Assembly: GCA_947258565.1 (NCBI GenBank)
Contig: CAMYJB010000002.1
Span: 209,868 to 273,867, forward strand
DNA: 64,000 bases
Source of the DNA: an uncultured Woeseiaceae bacterium
GTDB lineage: Bacteria; Pseudomonadota; Gammaproteobacteria; Steroidobacterales; Woeseiaceae
Reading direction: 5' to 3'
The position numbers and the translations under genes were made by a program. Shown here in pieces: positions 48,634-58,077 of the stretch (position 1 is the stretch's first letter; each line of letters opens with the position of its first letter). Under the pieces are notes generated by a model. The model ran no database searches. It was not told the origin of the DNA and saw only the letters and a list, made by a program, of their open reading frames with translations.

Positions 48634-49473
48634 TTACTCATTACCCTGTTGCTCCAGCTCGTCGGCAAAGCCGGCGAGCGTTTGATTGAATCGCTGCGGT
48701 TCCTCGAGGTGTGGCGCGTGCCCCGAATCCGCAAAACACACGCGCCTCGATTTCGAAATGTGCCGCTGCATCCAGATCGCCGCGTCCTCGGTGTAGATCT
48801 GGCTGAGCGCGCCGTAAGTAACGAGCGTCGGCACGTCGAGTTCCTGGACGGTCGCGACGAAATCCGCGTGGACCAGCGCTTGCCAGAGATTGGTCATCGA
48901 ATCGAGGTCGTTGTCGCTGACGAGTTCCAGCATCCGGTCGATCAATTCCCGGCGTTCTATGGCCTTGCCGCTGGCGAACACCATCGGCACGTAGGCGCGC
49001 GTGAATGCACGCCAGTCGTCGCGCATTTTCGACAGGTCGATGTCGACGTCATACAGGTGCGTGCCGGCACGCAGGCCGTGCTGCCAGCCGTCGCCGTTCA
49101 GAACCCTCGGTACCATGTCGATCGTCACGATGCCCCCGATGCGGCCGCGTTGCGGCCCGGTTGCCGTCTGCCACGCAACCAGCGCGCCCATTGACCAGCC
49201 GACAAGGATGACGTCCGTGAGGTCCAGCTCGACGAGAAGCTGCTCGAGGTCGCCGGCGAGGGTGCCGATGCCGTCGCCCGAAGCGAACTTCGTCGATTTA
49301 CCGTGCCCGCGCATATCCGGGATGACGACCCGGTAACCTCTGGAGAGCTCGCGGCGTTGTTTCCCGAACGCCTCCTTGCCGAGGCTCCAGCCGTGCAGAA
49401 ACACCATGGCCGGCCCGCTGCCCTGGTCATCGAATTCGAGCGTCCCCCCGCCGTTGAGTTGTAGTGTCCCCAC
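48634..49473 (-). CDS. Alpha/beta hydrolase
   Basis: MVFLHGWSLGKEAF, VVIPDMRGHGKS, VILVGWSMGALVAW (GWSMG nucleophile elbow), FADSGHAPHLEEPQRF; likely GTG start. Confidence 0.87.
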   Translation of the reverse strand: MGTLQLNGGGTLEFDDQGSGPAMVFLHGWSLGKEAFGKQRRELSRGYRVVIPDMRGHGKSTKFASGDGIGTLAGDLEQLLVELDLTDVILVGWSMGALVAWQTATGPQRGRIGGIVTIDMVPRVLNGDGWQHGLRAGTHLYDVDIDLSKMRDDWRAFTRAYVPMVFASGKAIERRELIDRMLELVSDNDLDSMTNLWQALVHADFVATVQELDVPTLVTYGALSQIYTEDAAIWMQRHISKSRRVCFADSGHAPHLEEPQRFNQTLAGFADELEQQGNE

Positions 49474-49588
49474 GTCCCGCTGCTTACTATGTGTTTGACG
49501 GAACGACGAACCCCATGGCAGAGGAGCCAGCCCGTACCGATGGACTATCACTTGTCTAGTCGCGGCCGAGTATGCAATATTGTGAAAC

Positions 49589-50197
49589 ATGAATCAACAT
49601 TCAACTTCTGACAAGATTCCCAAGACAAGGCGCGGCCGCAAGACCCGTGAGAAGCTGCTGCACGCTGCAGAGGCGGAATTCGGCGAGCGCGGTTTCCCGG
49701 AAGCGTCCATCGCCAGCATCACGCAGCGGGCGGGCGTCGCCCTCGGCACGTTCTACGTCTACTTCGAGAGCAAGGAAGCGATCTTTCGCGCGCTGGTCTC
49801 GTACATGGGCGAGCTGACGCGGCAGTGGATCGGCGAGCGTGTCGCTGAGTCCCCGGACCGGCTGACCGCGGAACGCCGCGGCGTGGAGGCATTCATCGAG
49901 TTCGTAAGAACGCATCGCAACCTGTATCGCGTCGTATCGATGGCACAGTTCATTGCCGAGGATGCGTTTCGTGACTATTACTCCGTGTTTGCGGGTGCGT
50001 ACGAGGAAAACCTGAAACGTGCCGCCGAAGCCGGCGAAATCCGTGACGGTGACAACGAAGTCTGGAGCTGGGCCCTGATCGGGATGACCGTGTTCCTCGG
50101 CATGCGCTTCGCTGACTGGGACGAGGACCGTCCCGTTGCGGACATCGCCGCGGCGGTGTCCGACCTCGTCTCGAAGGGCATGGCCAGAGACGCGTAG
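49589..50197 (+). CDS. TetR/AcrR-family transcriptional regulator
   Basis: TREKLLHAAEAEFGERGFPEASIASITQRAGVALGTFYVYFESKEAIFRALV. Confidence 0.9.
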   Translation: MNQHSTSDKIPKTRRGRKTREKLLHAAEAEFGERGFPEASIASITQRAGVALGTFYVYFESKEAIFRALVSYMGELTRQWIGERVAESPDRLTAERRGVEAFIEFVRTHRNLYRVVSMAQFIAEDAFRDYYSVFAGAYEENLKRAAEAGEIRDGDNEVWSWALIGMTVFLGMRFADWDEDRPVADIAAAVSDLVSKGMARDA

Positions 50198-50211
50198 GCG
50201 GGCAAATCGAT

Positions 50212-51726
50212 ATGTTCGACCAGATTCCCGACATCACGGCGCAACGTGCCCTGCTCGAACCGGACGCGGTTGCCTTCCGCGACCTCGTGCGCGGTACGAC
50301 GCTGACCTACCGCGAACTCGATGCTCGGGTGCAGTCGCTCGCAGGCTTCCTGCGTGCCGACGGCGTGGGCGAGGACGATCGCATCGCTGTGCTGTGTCGC
50401 AACCGCGTCGAGTTTTTCGAGTTGTTGTTCGCCGCTGCCAAGCTCGGTGCCGTTCTCGTGCCCCTGAACTGGCGCATGCCCGCGGGTGAGCTGGCGCCGC
50501 TCGTCAATGACGCTGCACCGAAACGGCTGTTCTTCGGTGAGGAGGACTCGGCGGTCGCTAAGGAACTCGGCGAGGGCGGCACTAAACTGGTCGGGCTCGA
50601 CGAGCCCACGGGTTCGGGCTACGAAGCGCTACTCAGCAACGCGGAACCGTTCGCCGGCCGCGAGTTCTGGCGCGGCAACGACACCTGGTACCTGATCTAC
50701 ACGTCGGGCACGACGGGCAAGCCCAAGGCGGTCATCCAGACGCCGGCCATGGCGCTCGCGAACTACGTGAATATCCGCCAGGCGATGGCGATCTCCGGCG
50801 ACGACGTCTGTCTCAATTACCTGCCGCTGTTTCACACCGCGGGCATCAACCTCGTGACCCTGCCGACACTGATCGAAGGCGGGAAGACGCTCGTGTTGCC
50901 CGGGTTCGAGGTCGACGAGGTCGTGCGGTTGCTTGCCGATGGCGCGCTCGACACGTTTTTTGCCGTGCCGGCCGTTTATCAGCAGATCAGCCTGCATTCC
51001 GAATTCCCGACGCTCGATCTGAGCAAAATACGAAACTGGGGCTGCGGCGGTGCGCCGATGCCCGACCACCTCATCCAGTCCTACCTCGAGCGCGGCGCGC
51101 GCGTCTGCAACGGCATGGGCATGACAGAGACCGGGCCGACGGTCTTCATCATGGACCCGGCGATGGTCGACAGGAAAATAGGCTCGGTCGGCAAGCCGCA
51201 GGTGCTCGCCCGCGTCAGGCTCGTCGGTCCGGACGGGGATGACGTGCAGCAGGGCGAGGAGGGCGAGTTGTTATTTGCCGGTCCGGGCATTACGCCGGGC
51301 TACTGGGGCAATCCGGCAGCGACACGGGATGCGTTCGCCGACGGCGTCTGGCTCAGGAGCGGCGACATCGGCCGGCAGGACGCGGACGGCTATTTCTACA
51401 TCGCTGGGCGAATCAAGGAGATGTTTATTACGGGCGGCGAAAACGTGTATCCCGCCGAGGTCGAAAACGTGCTGGCCGCGCACCCGGACATCCTGGAGGC
51501 TGCGGTCATCGCGATAGCGGATGAGAAATGGGGAGAAGTCGGACGGGCCTATGTGCTGGCACAGCCGGGACACCAGATACCGCCGACAGCCGAGATAACA
51601 TCGTTTTGCCGCGAACGCCTGGCGTCCTACAAAGTGCCGAAAGAATTCGTGAGCGTGCAGGACTTCCCCCGGACCGCGGCCGGCAAGATCCAGAAACACC
51701 TGCTTATCGCAGGGGATGATCCATGA
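50212..51726 (+). CDS. Acyl-CoA synthetase (AMP-binding, class I adenylate-forming)
   Basis: YLIYTSGTTGKPKAVIQT, YWGNPAATRDAFADGVWLRSGDIGRQDADGYFYIAGRIKEMFITGGENVYPAEVE. Confidence 0.92.
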   Translation: MFDQIPDITAQRALLEPDAVAFRDLVRGTTLTYRELDARVQSLAGFLRADGVGEDDRIAVLCRNRVEFFELLFAAAKLGAVLVPLNWRMPAGELAPLVNDAAPKRLFFGEEDSAVAKELGEGGTKLVGLDEPTGSGYEALLSNAEPFAGREFWRGNDTWYLIYTSGTTGKPKAVIQTPAMALANYVNIRQAMAISGDDVCLNYLPLFHTAGINLVTLPTLIEGGKTLVLPGFEVDEVVRLLADGALDTFFAVPAVYQQISLHSEFPTLDLSKIRNWGCGGAPMPDHLIQSYLERGARVCNGMGMTETGPTVFIMDPAMVDRKIGSVGKPQVLARVRLVGPDGDDVQQGEEGELLFAGPGITPGYWGNPAATRDAFADGVWLRSGDIGRQDADGYFYIAGRIKEMFITGGENVYPAEVENVLAAHPDILEAAVIAIADEKWGEVGRAYVLAQPGHQIPPTAEITSFCRERLASYKVPKEFVSVQDFPRTAAGKIQKHLLIAGDDP

Positions 51727-52115
51727 GCGGGAAGTCCGATACCGTAGTGCTGGACAAGGTGCTGACGCAGGCCGACTTCGACGCGTTCGCCGAACTCTCC
51801 GGCGATGACAACCCGATCCACGTGGACCCGGTTTTTTCGGCAAAGACCCGTTTCGGCCGCACCGTGTCGCACGGGATGCTCCTGAGTACGGTATTGCGCG
51901 GCTTGCTCGAACAGCTCGTGCCGGGCGGCCGCCAGCTGGAGCAAAAGCTCATGTTTCCGTCGCCGACCTTTGCCGGCGACGCCCTGCGCTTTTCCGCGAT
52001 CCGCAAAGCGGACGATGGCCGCCACGTCGTGGCCGAGCTCAACTGCGAGCGTATCGACGACGGGGTGATTACCTGTGCCGGCGAGACGACACTGCTGCGC
52101 CCGGAGCACCGGTGA
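51723..52115 (+). CDS. MaoC-family dehydratase
   Basis: FAELSGDDNPIHVDPVFSAKTRFGRTVSHGMLLSTVL. Confidence 0.88.
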   Translation: MSGKSDTVVLDKVLTQADFDAFAELSGDDNPIHVDPVFSAKTRFGRTVSHGMLLSTVLRGLLEQLVPGGRQLEQKLMFPSPTFAGDALRFSAIRKADDGRHVVAELNCERIDDGVITCAGETTLLRPEHR

Positions 52116-52480
52116 TGGCACTCGAGATCGGCCGCAAGGCGCGAATAACGCGCTCCTTCGGCGTCGAAGACGTGCAGCGCTACGTGGCCCTGGGCGGGCA
52201 TCGGCCGGCAGACGGCGAAATACCGGAGCCACTCGTGAACGCATTGTTTTCGAAACTGCTGGGCGTCGAACTGCCCGGGCAGGGTACGAATTACCTGAAG
52301 CAGGAAAGCGAGTTCTTCGGCGCGGGTCGCGTTGGCGAAGCGCTGACGGCGAGCGTCGAGATCACGCGCCTGCGGCCGGAAAAAGACCTCGTCGACCTGC
52401 GAACGCGCTGCGTCGGCGAGGGCGGCAGGCTGATCAGTGAGGGCCGGGCGCTGGTCTTTGTCGCGGACGTGGTGACATAA
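52112..52480 (+). CDS. Hot-dog/MaoC-like protein
   Basis: VEDVQRYVALGGHRPADGEIPEPLVNALFSKLLGVELPGQGTNYLKQESEFF; overlaps previous gene. Confidence 0.7.
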   Translation: MMALEIGRKARITRSFGVEDVQRYVALGGHRPADGEIPEPLVNALFSKLLGVELPGQGTNYLKQESEFFGAGRVGEALTASVEITRLRPEKDLVDLRTRCVGEGGRLISEGRALVFVADVVT

Positions 52481-52557
52481 GGCGCGCCTATGCGTGCTAC
52501 CGTGATCGCCGAACTGCTGCTATTATGCTGCAACGCAACAAACAAGCCCCGGCGGTT

Positions 52558-53022
52558 ATGGCAATGTCCAAGCCACACATTATTCGCAAGTACGCTAACC
52601 GGCGCCTTTACGATACGGAGGCGAGCCGCCACATCAACAAGGACGATGTGCGCAGGCTGATCGCGTCGGGCAAGGACGTGCAGATTGTCGACGAAGGTAG
52701 TGGCGACGACATCACGCGCAGTGTGCTATTGCAGCTCGTGGCGGAACAGGAGCTGGGCGGTCAGCCCGTGCTGTCCGACCAGATGCTCACGCAGATCATC
52801 CGGTTTTACGATCATCCCATGCAGGGCATGCTCGGCAGCTACCTGCAGCAGAGTTTCGAGTCCTTCCTGCAACAGCAGTCGACGCTCAAGGAGCAGATGC
52901 AGGAGATGATCAGGAGCGGACCCTTTACCGTCATGACGGACGTTGCGAAGCAAAATATTGAAGCCTGGCAGGCAATGCAAAAGGCATTTCTGGAAACCAA
53001 AGCGAAGAAAGACGATGACTGA
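52558..53022 (+). CDS. phaR: Polyhydroxyalkanoate synthesis repressor PhaR
   Basis: IIRKYANRRLYDTEASRHINKDDVRRLIASGKDVQIVDEGSGDDITRSVLLQLVAEQE. Confidence 0.95.
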   Translation: MAMSKPHIIRKYANRRLYDTEASRHINKDDVRRLIASGKDVQIVDEGSGDDITRSVLLQLVAEQELGGQPVLSDQMLTQIIRFYDHPMQGMLGSYLQQSFESFLQQQSTLKEQMQEMIRSGPFTVMTDVAKQNIEAWQAMQKAFLETKAKKDDD

Positions 53023-54760
53023 CGAAGATGTGAAGAAACGACTGTTGCCGCCCGAGAAGGCGCGCGAGATCGATCACCAACTGCGTGGCCAGCTGGCCGT
53101 CGCCACCCGCGGCGTCTCTCCCGTCGACGTGGCCGCGGCCGTGGTCGACTGGGCGGGGCACCTCGTACTGTCGCCGGGCAAACTGCTGTCACTGGCCGAG
53201 AGCGTGGCGCGCAACGGCGTGGAGCTGGCAAAGATCAACAGCACCGCAATGAAACCCAATGGCGAAGACCTGCCGCAGATAGCGGACCGCCGCATGCTGT
53301 CGGAGGACTGGCAGAAATGGCCGTTCAACGTTTTCGCACACGGGCATCGGCTGGCCAAGGCGCTGGCTGCGGAAGCGACGACCGGCGTCGACGGGGTCAG
53401 CAAGGATCATGAACAGCTGGTCAGCTTCCTTGCCAAACAGGTCGTCGAGATGGCGTCCCCGGCGAATCTGCCGGTGACCAATCCGGAGTTCATCAGCACG
53501 ATGAAAGAACAGCGCGGCGCGAACCTGAAGCGCGGCGTCCGTAACCTTGCCGAGGACATGAGGCGCAAGCGCAGCGGCGAACTGCCGCAGGGCCTCGAAG
53601 AATTCGTCGTGGGCAAGGACATTGCCATCACGCCCGGGAAGGTGGTGTATCAAAACCGGCTTTTCGAACTGATCCAGTACAAGCCGCAGACCGAGGAGGT
53701 CGTCGCGGAGCCGGTGCTGATCGTGCCAGCCTGGATCATGAAGTACTACATCCTCGACCTGTCACCGAGAAATTCGCTTGTTCAGTACCTGGTCAGCCAG
53801 GGCAAGACCGTATTCATCATGTCGTGGAAGAATCCGGACGAAAATGACCGCGACCTTGGCATGCGTGAGTACCTGCACGACGGCGTGATGACAGCGATCG
53901 ATGCGGTCAGCACGATCGTCGCAAAACGCAAGATCCACGCGGTCGGCTATTGCCTCGGGGGCACACTGCTGTCGATAGCGGCGGCCTACATGGCTCGTGA
54001 GGGAGACGACCGGCTCGAGACCATGACGATGTTCGCCGCGCAGGTCGATTTCCGGGAGGCGGGCGAGATTACGACCATGCTCGGTGAGGGCACCTTCACG
54101 TTCCTCGAGGCGCTGATGCGCAAGCAGGGCTATCTCGCCATGGAGAACATGACCGGCGCCTTCGCCTCACTGCGTGTCTCGGACCTGGTATACGACCCGA
54201 TGATGCAGCGCTACCTGCTCGGGAAGGACCGCAGCCTCAATGACCTGATGGCCTGGAACGAGGACGGCACGCGCATGCCCTTCAAAATGCACACCGAGTA
54301 CCTGCGCAACTGCTACATGGAGAACAACCTGGCGGAAGCCCGCTACGAAGTCGGGGGCAGGCCCATTTGCGTAGGCGATATCCAGGTACCCGCGTTCGTG
54401 CTGGGCACCGCGACCGACCATGTCGCTCCCTGGAAATCGGTCTACAAGGTGATGCGGCTCATGAACAACAGCGAGATGACCTTCGCGCTGACGACGGGCG
54501 GCCACAACGCCGGTATCGCCTGCGGACCGGACCATCCGCGGCGCAAGCACTGGATCGCGACGCGCGAGCCGGGCGATCTGTATACGGACCCGGACCAGTG
54601 GATGGCGCAGAACGAACTGGTGGATGGTTCCTGGTGGCCGGAGTGGGACGCGTGGCTGGACGCCCGCAGCAGCGGGCGCCGGAAAGCGCCGTCGATGGGC
54701 AAGCCGAAGGCGGGCTACAAGCCATTGCGCGACGCGCCCGGCCTGTACGTGTTCGGCTGA
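53015..54760 (+). CDS. phaC: Class I poly(3-hydroxyalkanoate) synthase
   Basis: AVGYCLGGTLLSIAAAYMA lipase-like box; VPAWIMKYYILDLSPRNSLVQYLVSQGKTVFIMSWKNPD; TGGHNAGI. Confidence 0.96.
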   Translation: MTDEDVKKRLLPPEKAREIDHQLRGQLAVATRGVSPVDVAAAVVDWAGHLVLSPGKLLSLAESVARNGVELAKINSTAMKPNGEDLPQIADRRMLSEDWQKWPFNVFAHGHRLAKALAAEATTGVDGVSKDHEQLVSFLAKQVVEMASPANLPVTNPEFISTMKEQRGANLKRGVRNLAEDMRRKRSGELPQGLEEFVVGKDIAITPGKVVYQNRLFELIQYKPQTEEVVAEPVLIVPAWIMKYYILDLSPRNSLVQYLVSQGKTVFIMSWKNPDENDRDLGMREYLHDGVMTAIDAVSTIVAKRKIHAVGYCLGGTLLSIAAAYMAREGDDRLETMTMFAAQVDFREAGEITTMLGEGTFTFLEALMRKQGYLAMENMTGAFASLRVSDLVYDPMMQRYLLGKDRSLNDLMAWNEDGTRMPFKMHTEYLRNCYMENNLAEARYEVGGRPICVGDIQVPAFVLGTATDHVAPWKSVYKVMRLMNNSEMTFALTTGGHNAGIACGPDHPRRKHWIATREPGDLYTDPDQWMAQNELVDGSWWPEWDAWLDARSSGRRKAPSMGKPKAGYKPLRDAPGLYVFG

Positions 54761-54888
54761 TTTTTGCGGTGCATACAGGTTGATTTGCGCAGATTCCGGC
54801 ATCCGGCGCCGGGTAGAGTCAGAATGAGATTTGTAAGTAACTGTTTTAAAAAGGAATATGCCGGCCCCCTCAAAACCGAAAAAAAATG

Positions 54889-54917
54889 TTGCAACGCAAC
54901 AAGCCAGGCGATATACT
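54889..54917 (+). promoter_or_regulatory. Phasin promoter: -35 TTGCAA, 17-bp spacer, -10 TATACT, embedded in PhaR-site-like repeats
   Basis: TTGCAA at 54889-54894, TATACT at 54912-54917; TGTTGC-aac-GCAACA palindrome overlaps -35. Confidence 0.65.
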
Positions 54918-54953
54918 GCACCGCAACAAAACCCCCAACAGGAGTATATCGCC

Positions 54954-55334
54954 ATGATCGACATCCAGAAGCAGTTCAGCGAACAGCTCGACCAGTTCAC
55001 GCAGTACCAGAAGGAGGCCGTCGAGAAGCTGCAGGCCAAGAGCGCCGCAGGCGTCGACGGCTGGGAGAAGCTCGCTCGTTTCAACCTCGGCGTGATGAAC
55101 GACGTCGTCGACTTCACCGTAGAGCAGGCGCGCCTGGCCACGAAGGCTGCGGAGCCGGAGGAATTCTTCAACAAGCAGATCGACAACGCTTCGGCATTTG
55201 CGAAGGTCGTCGAGGGGCGCACCAAGGAATACATCGACATGCTGTCTGTCGCTGCATCGACCGCATCGGAAGAGCTGCAGGTAGCGACCAAGGAGAATGT
55301 CGTAAAAGCTGTCAAGACCAAGAAGAGCGCCTAA
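54954..55334 (+). CDS. phaP: Phasin family protein
   Basis: MIDIQKQFSEQLDQFTQYQKEAVEKLQAKSAAGVDGWEKLARFNLGVMNDVVDFTVEQARL. Confidence 0.88.
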   Translation: MIDIQKQFSEQLDQFTQYQKEAVEKLQAKSAAGVDGWEKLARFNLGVMNDVVDFTVEQARLATKAAEPEEFFNKQIDNASAFAKVVEGRTKEYIDMLSVAASTASEELQVATKENVVKAVKTKKSA

Positions 55335-55372
55335 TCCCCCCCTCAGATGCCTTAATTGGATCTGTGTCACAG

Positions 55373-55405
55373 CGGGCGACGGATGATTCCGTCGCCCGTT
55401 TTTTT
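55373..55405 (+). terminator. Rho-independent terminator after phasin gene
   Basis: CGGGCGACGG-atgatt-CCGTCGCCCG followed by TTTTTTT. Confidence 0.9.
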
Positions 55406-55413
55406 GTGCCCGC

Positions 55414-56181
55414 ATGACAAACCGCGACCGCCAACGCGTGCTGGCAGAGATCGATGGCGCCGTCGCTACCATCACGCTGAACCGGCCCGAGCGGCACAAC
55501 AGCCTGGTGCCCGCTTTGCTGCGGCAACTGGGAGACGCGATATCCGGCTGTGAAGCGGACCCGGGCGCGCGTGTGATGGTGTTGCGTGCCGCCGGCCGCT
55601 CCTTCTCGACCGGCGGCGACCTGCGCGGTTTCCGCGAACATGCGGACACAGTCGCGCAATACGCCGACGAACTGGTCGGCCTGCTGAATGACGTAATCGT
55701 GCGCCTGGTCGATTGCCGCTTGCCGGTGATCGCGGTCGTGGACGGGCAGGTCACCGGGGGATCGCTCGGCCTGGTGCTCGCGGCCGATATTGTGCTGGTG
55801 ACCGATCGCGCTTCGTTCACACCGTACTACGTCGAAGCCGGGTTCAGCCCAGACGGCGGCTGGACAGCCATGCTGCCCGAAATCATCGGTCGCACTCGCG
55901 CGAGTAGCGTACAGCTGCTGAACCAGACGATTAACGCGGAGCAGGCGCTGGACTGGGGACTGGCGACCGCGCATGCCGACAGCGCCGGACTGGACCAGGC
56001 AGTGGCGGAACTGTGTGAACAGATTCTCGGCAAGAAGACGGGCAGCATACTTCGCACGCGACGCCTGCTGCGTCCGCGGGAGCTCGAATCGCGGCTCGCC
56101 ATGGAGCGCGAGCAGTTCGTCGAGCAGATTGTGACGGATGAAGCAATGACCGGCATAAAGTCGTGGCGCGGCGATGACTGA
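55414..56181 (+). CDS. Enoyl-CoA hydratase/isomerase family
   Basis: ATITLNRPERHNSLVPALL, SFSTGGDLRGF, LPVIAVVDGQVTGGSLGLVLAADIVLVTD. Confidence 0.87.
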   Translation: MTNRDRQRVLAEIDGAVATITLNRPERHNSLVPALLRQLGDAISGCEADPGARVMVLRAAGRSFSTGGDLRGFREHADTVAQYADELVGLLNDVIVRLVDCRLPVIAVVDGQVTGGSLGLVLAADIVLVTDRASFTPYYVEAGFSPDGGWTAMLPEIIGRTRASSVQLLNQTINAEQALDWGLATAHADSAGLDQAVAELCEQILGKKTGSILRTRRLLRPRELESRLAMEREQFVEQIVTDEAMTGIKSWRGDD

Positions 56182-57043
56182 CGAAAGCGACAGGATGTAC
56201 GAGGAAAGCCACGTGGAGGCAGCGGATGGCGTTCGCCTCTATTGTCGCGATTACCCGAATCCCTCGACGCGCTTGCCGGTGCTCTGTCTGCCCGGCCTGA
56301 CGCGCAACAGCCGCGATTTCTCGTCTCTGGCGGCCCTGATCAGTGAGACGCGGCGCGTTATCTGTCCCGATCTTCGTGGCCGAGGCCGGTCCGGGCACGA
56401 TCCCGACTGGCGCAACTACCACCCCGGGCAGTATGCATCGGACCTCTGGCAGCTGTTCGACGCCCTGGAGATCGACGAGGCCGTGGTCATCGGCACGTCG
56501 CTCGGGGGATGGCTGGCCATGTTGCTGAACCACCAGCGGCCCGGGCGTATCGCGGCTGCCGTGATGAACGATATCGGACCTGAAGCCGACCCGGATGGAA
56601 TCGCGCGGGTGACTGCGACCGCCGGTCTGCTCGACGTCGTCGACTCCATGGCGGAGGCAATCGAGCAGGCGAAGTCGGTGTATTCGATCGCGTTTCCCGA
56701 CTGGAACGACGAGCAGTGGCTGATCTATACCGAAACGACCTACAGGAAACTGGATGACGGCAGATTCGACCTGAATTTCGACCGCAATATCGGCCACGCG
56801 GCGCGCGAAGGCGTCTCGGGACTCGACGTCGATCCCTGGGCAATGTTCGATGATCTCGCCGACGTGCCGACCTTGCTCGTCCACGGCGTGCTCTCCGACA
56901 TTCTCACCGAGCCCATCATTGCCAGGATGCGCGAGCGCAAACCCGATCTGCAGGTCGCGCCCGTCAGCAACCGTGGGCATGCGCCGCTACTCGATGAACA
57001 GGAGGCAATCGATGCCATCGCGACATTTCTCGACACCGTTTAA
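56174..57043 (+). CDS. Alpha/beta hydrolase
   Basis: LPVLCLPGLTRNSRDFSSLAALISETRRVICPDLRGRGRSGHDPDW, VVIGTSLGGWLAMLL. Confidence 0.88.
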   Translation: MTDESDRMYEESHVEAADGVRLYCRDYPNPSTRLPVLCLPGLTRNSRDFSSLAALISETRRVICPDLRGRGRSGHDPDWRNYHPGQYASDLWQLFDALEIDEAVVIGTSLGGWLAMLLNHQRPGRIAAAVMNDIGPEADPDGIARVTATAGLLDVVDSMAEAIEQAKSVYSIAFPDWNDEQWLIYTETTYRKLDDGRFDLNFDRNIGHAAREGVSGLDVDPWAMFDDLADVPTLLVHGVLSDILTEPIIARMRERKPDLQVAPVSNRGHAPLLDEQEAIDAIATFLDTV

Positions 57044-58049
57044 GCGCTCGATTATTCCCGCTGTCGTGGTGTTGACCGTCCTGGCAGCGTGCGGAGGCGG
57101 CTCGCAGGACTCGCCGCCGATGACCGACTTCGATGCCGACCTGAAACGCCGGATTACGGTATCCGGCGTATCCGCGGGCGGCTTCATGGCGGTGCAGTCC
57201 CATATCGCCCTCGCGGACAGGATCGGCGGCGCCGGCGTCGTTGCCGGGGGGCCGTATCATTGCGCGCAAGGCGACGTTCAGGTCGCGTTGTCCGCGTGCA
57301 TGACGGGCGAGGGCCTGGATATCGAGCCGCTGGTCGGCTTCGCGAACGAGGCGGCCGCCGCGGGCGACATCGCGCCCATTGCGGAATTCGGTTCGGCACG
57401 GGCCTGGATCTTCCACTCGCCGACCGATTCCGTGGTCGCGCCCGCCGCCGGCCGCGCGCTGCTCAGTTTCTACCGCGCATTCGTCGCGGCCGACCAGGTC
57501 GCATTCGTCGATGACGTCGAGACCGCGCACGGCTGGCCGACGCTCGAGGCCGGAGCGGACTGTCTGGAATGGGGCGGTGACTACATCAATGACTGCGATT
57601 ACGACACCGCGGGAGCGATTCTGCAGCATCTCTATGGGGACCTGAATGCGCGCGCGGCGCAGGCAACGCCGCAGAATCTGCGCGAGGTCGATCTGTCCGC
57701 GTATTTCGCATCCGGCAGCCATGTCGCGGACTCAGGCTACGTGTACGTTCCCGATTCATGCAAAGAGGAGGCAGCGCACTGCGGTTTGCACATTGCCTTT
57801 CACGGCTGCGTGCAGGGCGCGGAATTCATCGACGACCGGTTCGCGACGCAATCCGGGTTCAACGAGTGGGCCGAGTCGAACGAGCTGATCGTCGTGTACC
57901 CGCAGATCGAGAAAAGTCTGTTCAATCCGAAAGGCTGCTGGGACTGGTGGGGCTACACCGGCGATGATTACGACCTGCGGTCCGGAAAGCAGGTCGCAGG
58001 CGTCGCCGCGCTCATCGACGCGTTCGCATCGGGTACACTGTTGCCTTGA
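57012..58049 (+). CDS. Extracellular PHB depolymerase-family esterase, predicted lipoprotein
   Basis: VVVLTVLAACGGG lipobox; RITVSGVSAGGFMAVQSHIALADRIGGAGVVAGGPYHCAQG; LHIAFHGCVQGAEFIDDRFATQSGFNEWAESNELIVVYPQ. Confidence 0.88.
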   Translation: MPSRHFSTPFKRSIIPAVVVLTVLAACGGGSQDSPPMTDFDADLKRRITVSGVSAGGFMAVQSHIALADRIGGAGVVAGGPYHCAQGDVQVALSACMTGEGLDIEPLVGFANEAAAAGDIAPIAEFGSARAWIFHSPTDSVVAPAAGRALLSFYRAFVAADQVAFVDDVETAHGWPTLEAGADCLEWGGDYINDCDYDTAGAILQHLYGDLNARAAQATPQNLREVDLSAYFASGSHVADSGYVYVPDSCKEEAAHCGLHIAFHGCVQGAEFIDDRFATQSGFNEWAESNELIVVYPQIEKSLFNPKGCWDWWGYTGDDYDLRSGKQVAGVAALIDAFASGTLLP

Positions 58050-58077
58050 TCCGTCTCGCTGAATTCGTGCGCCAACG

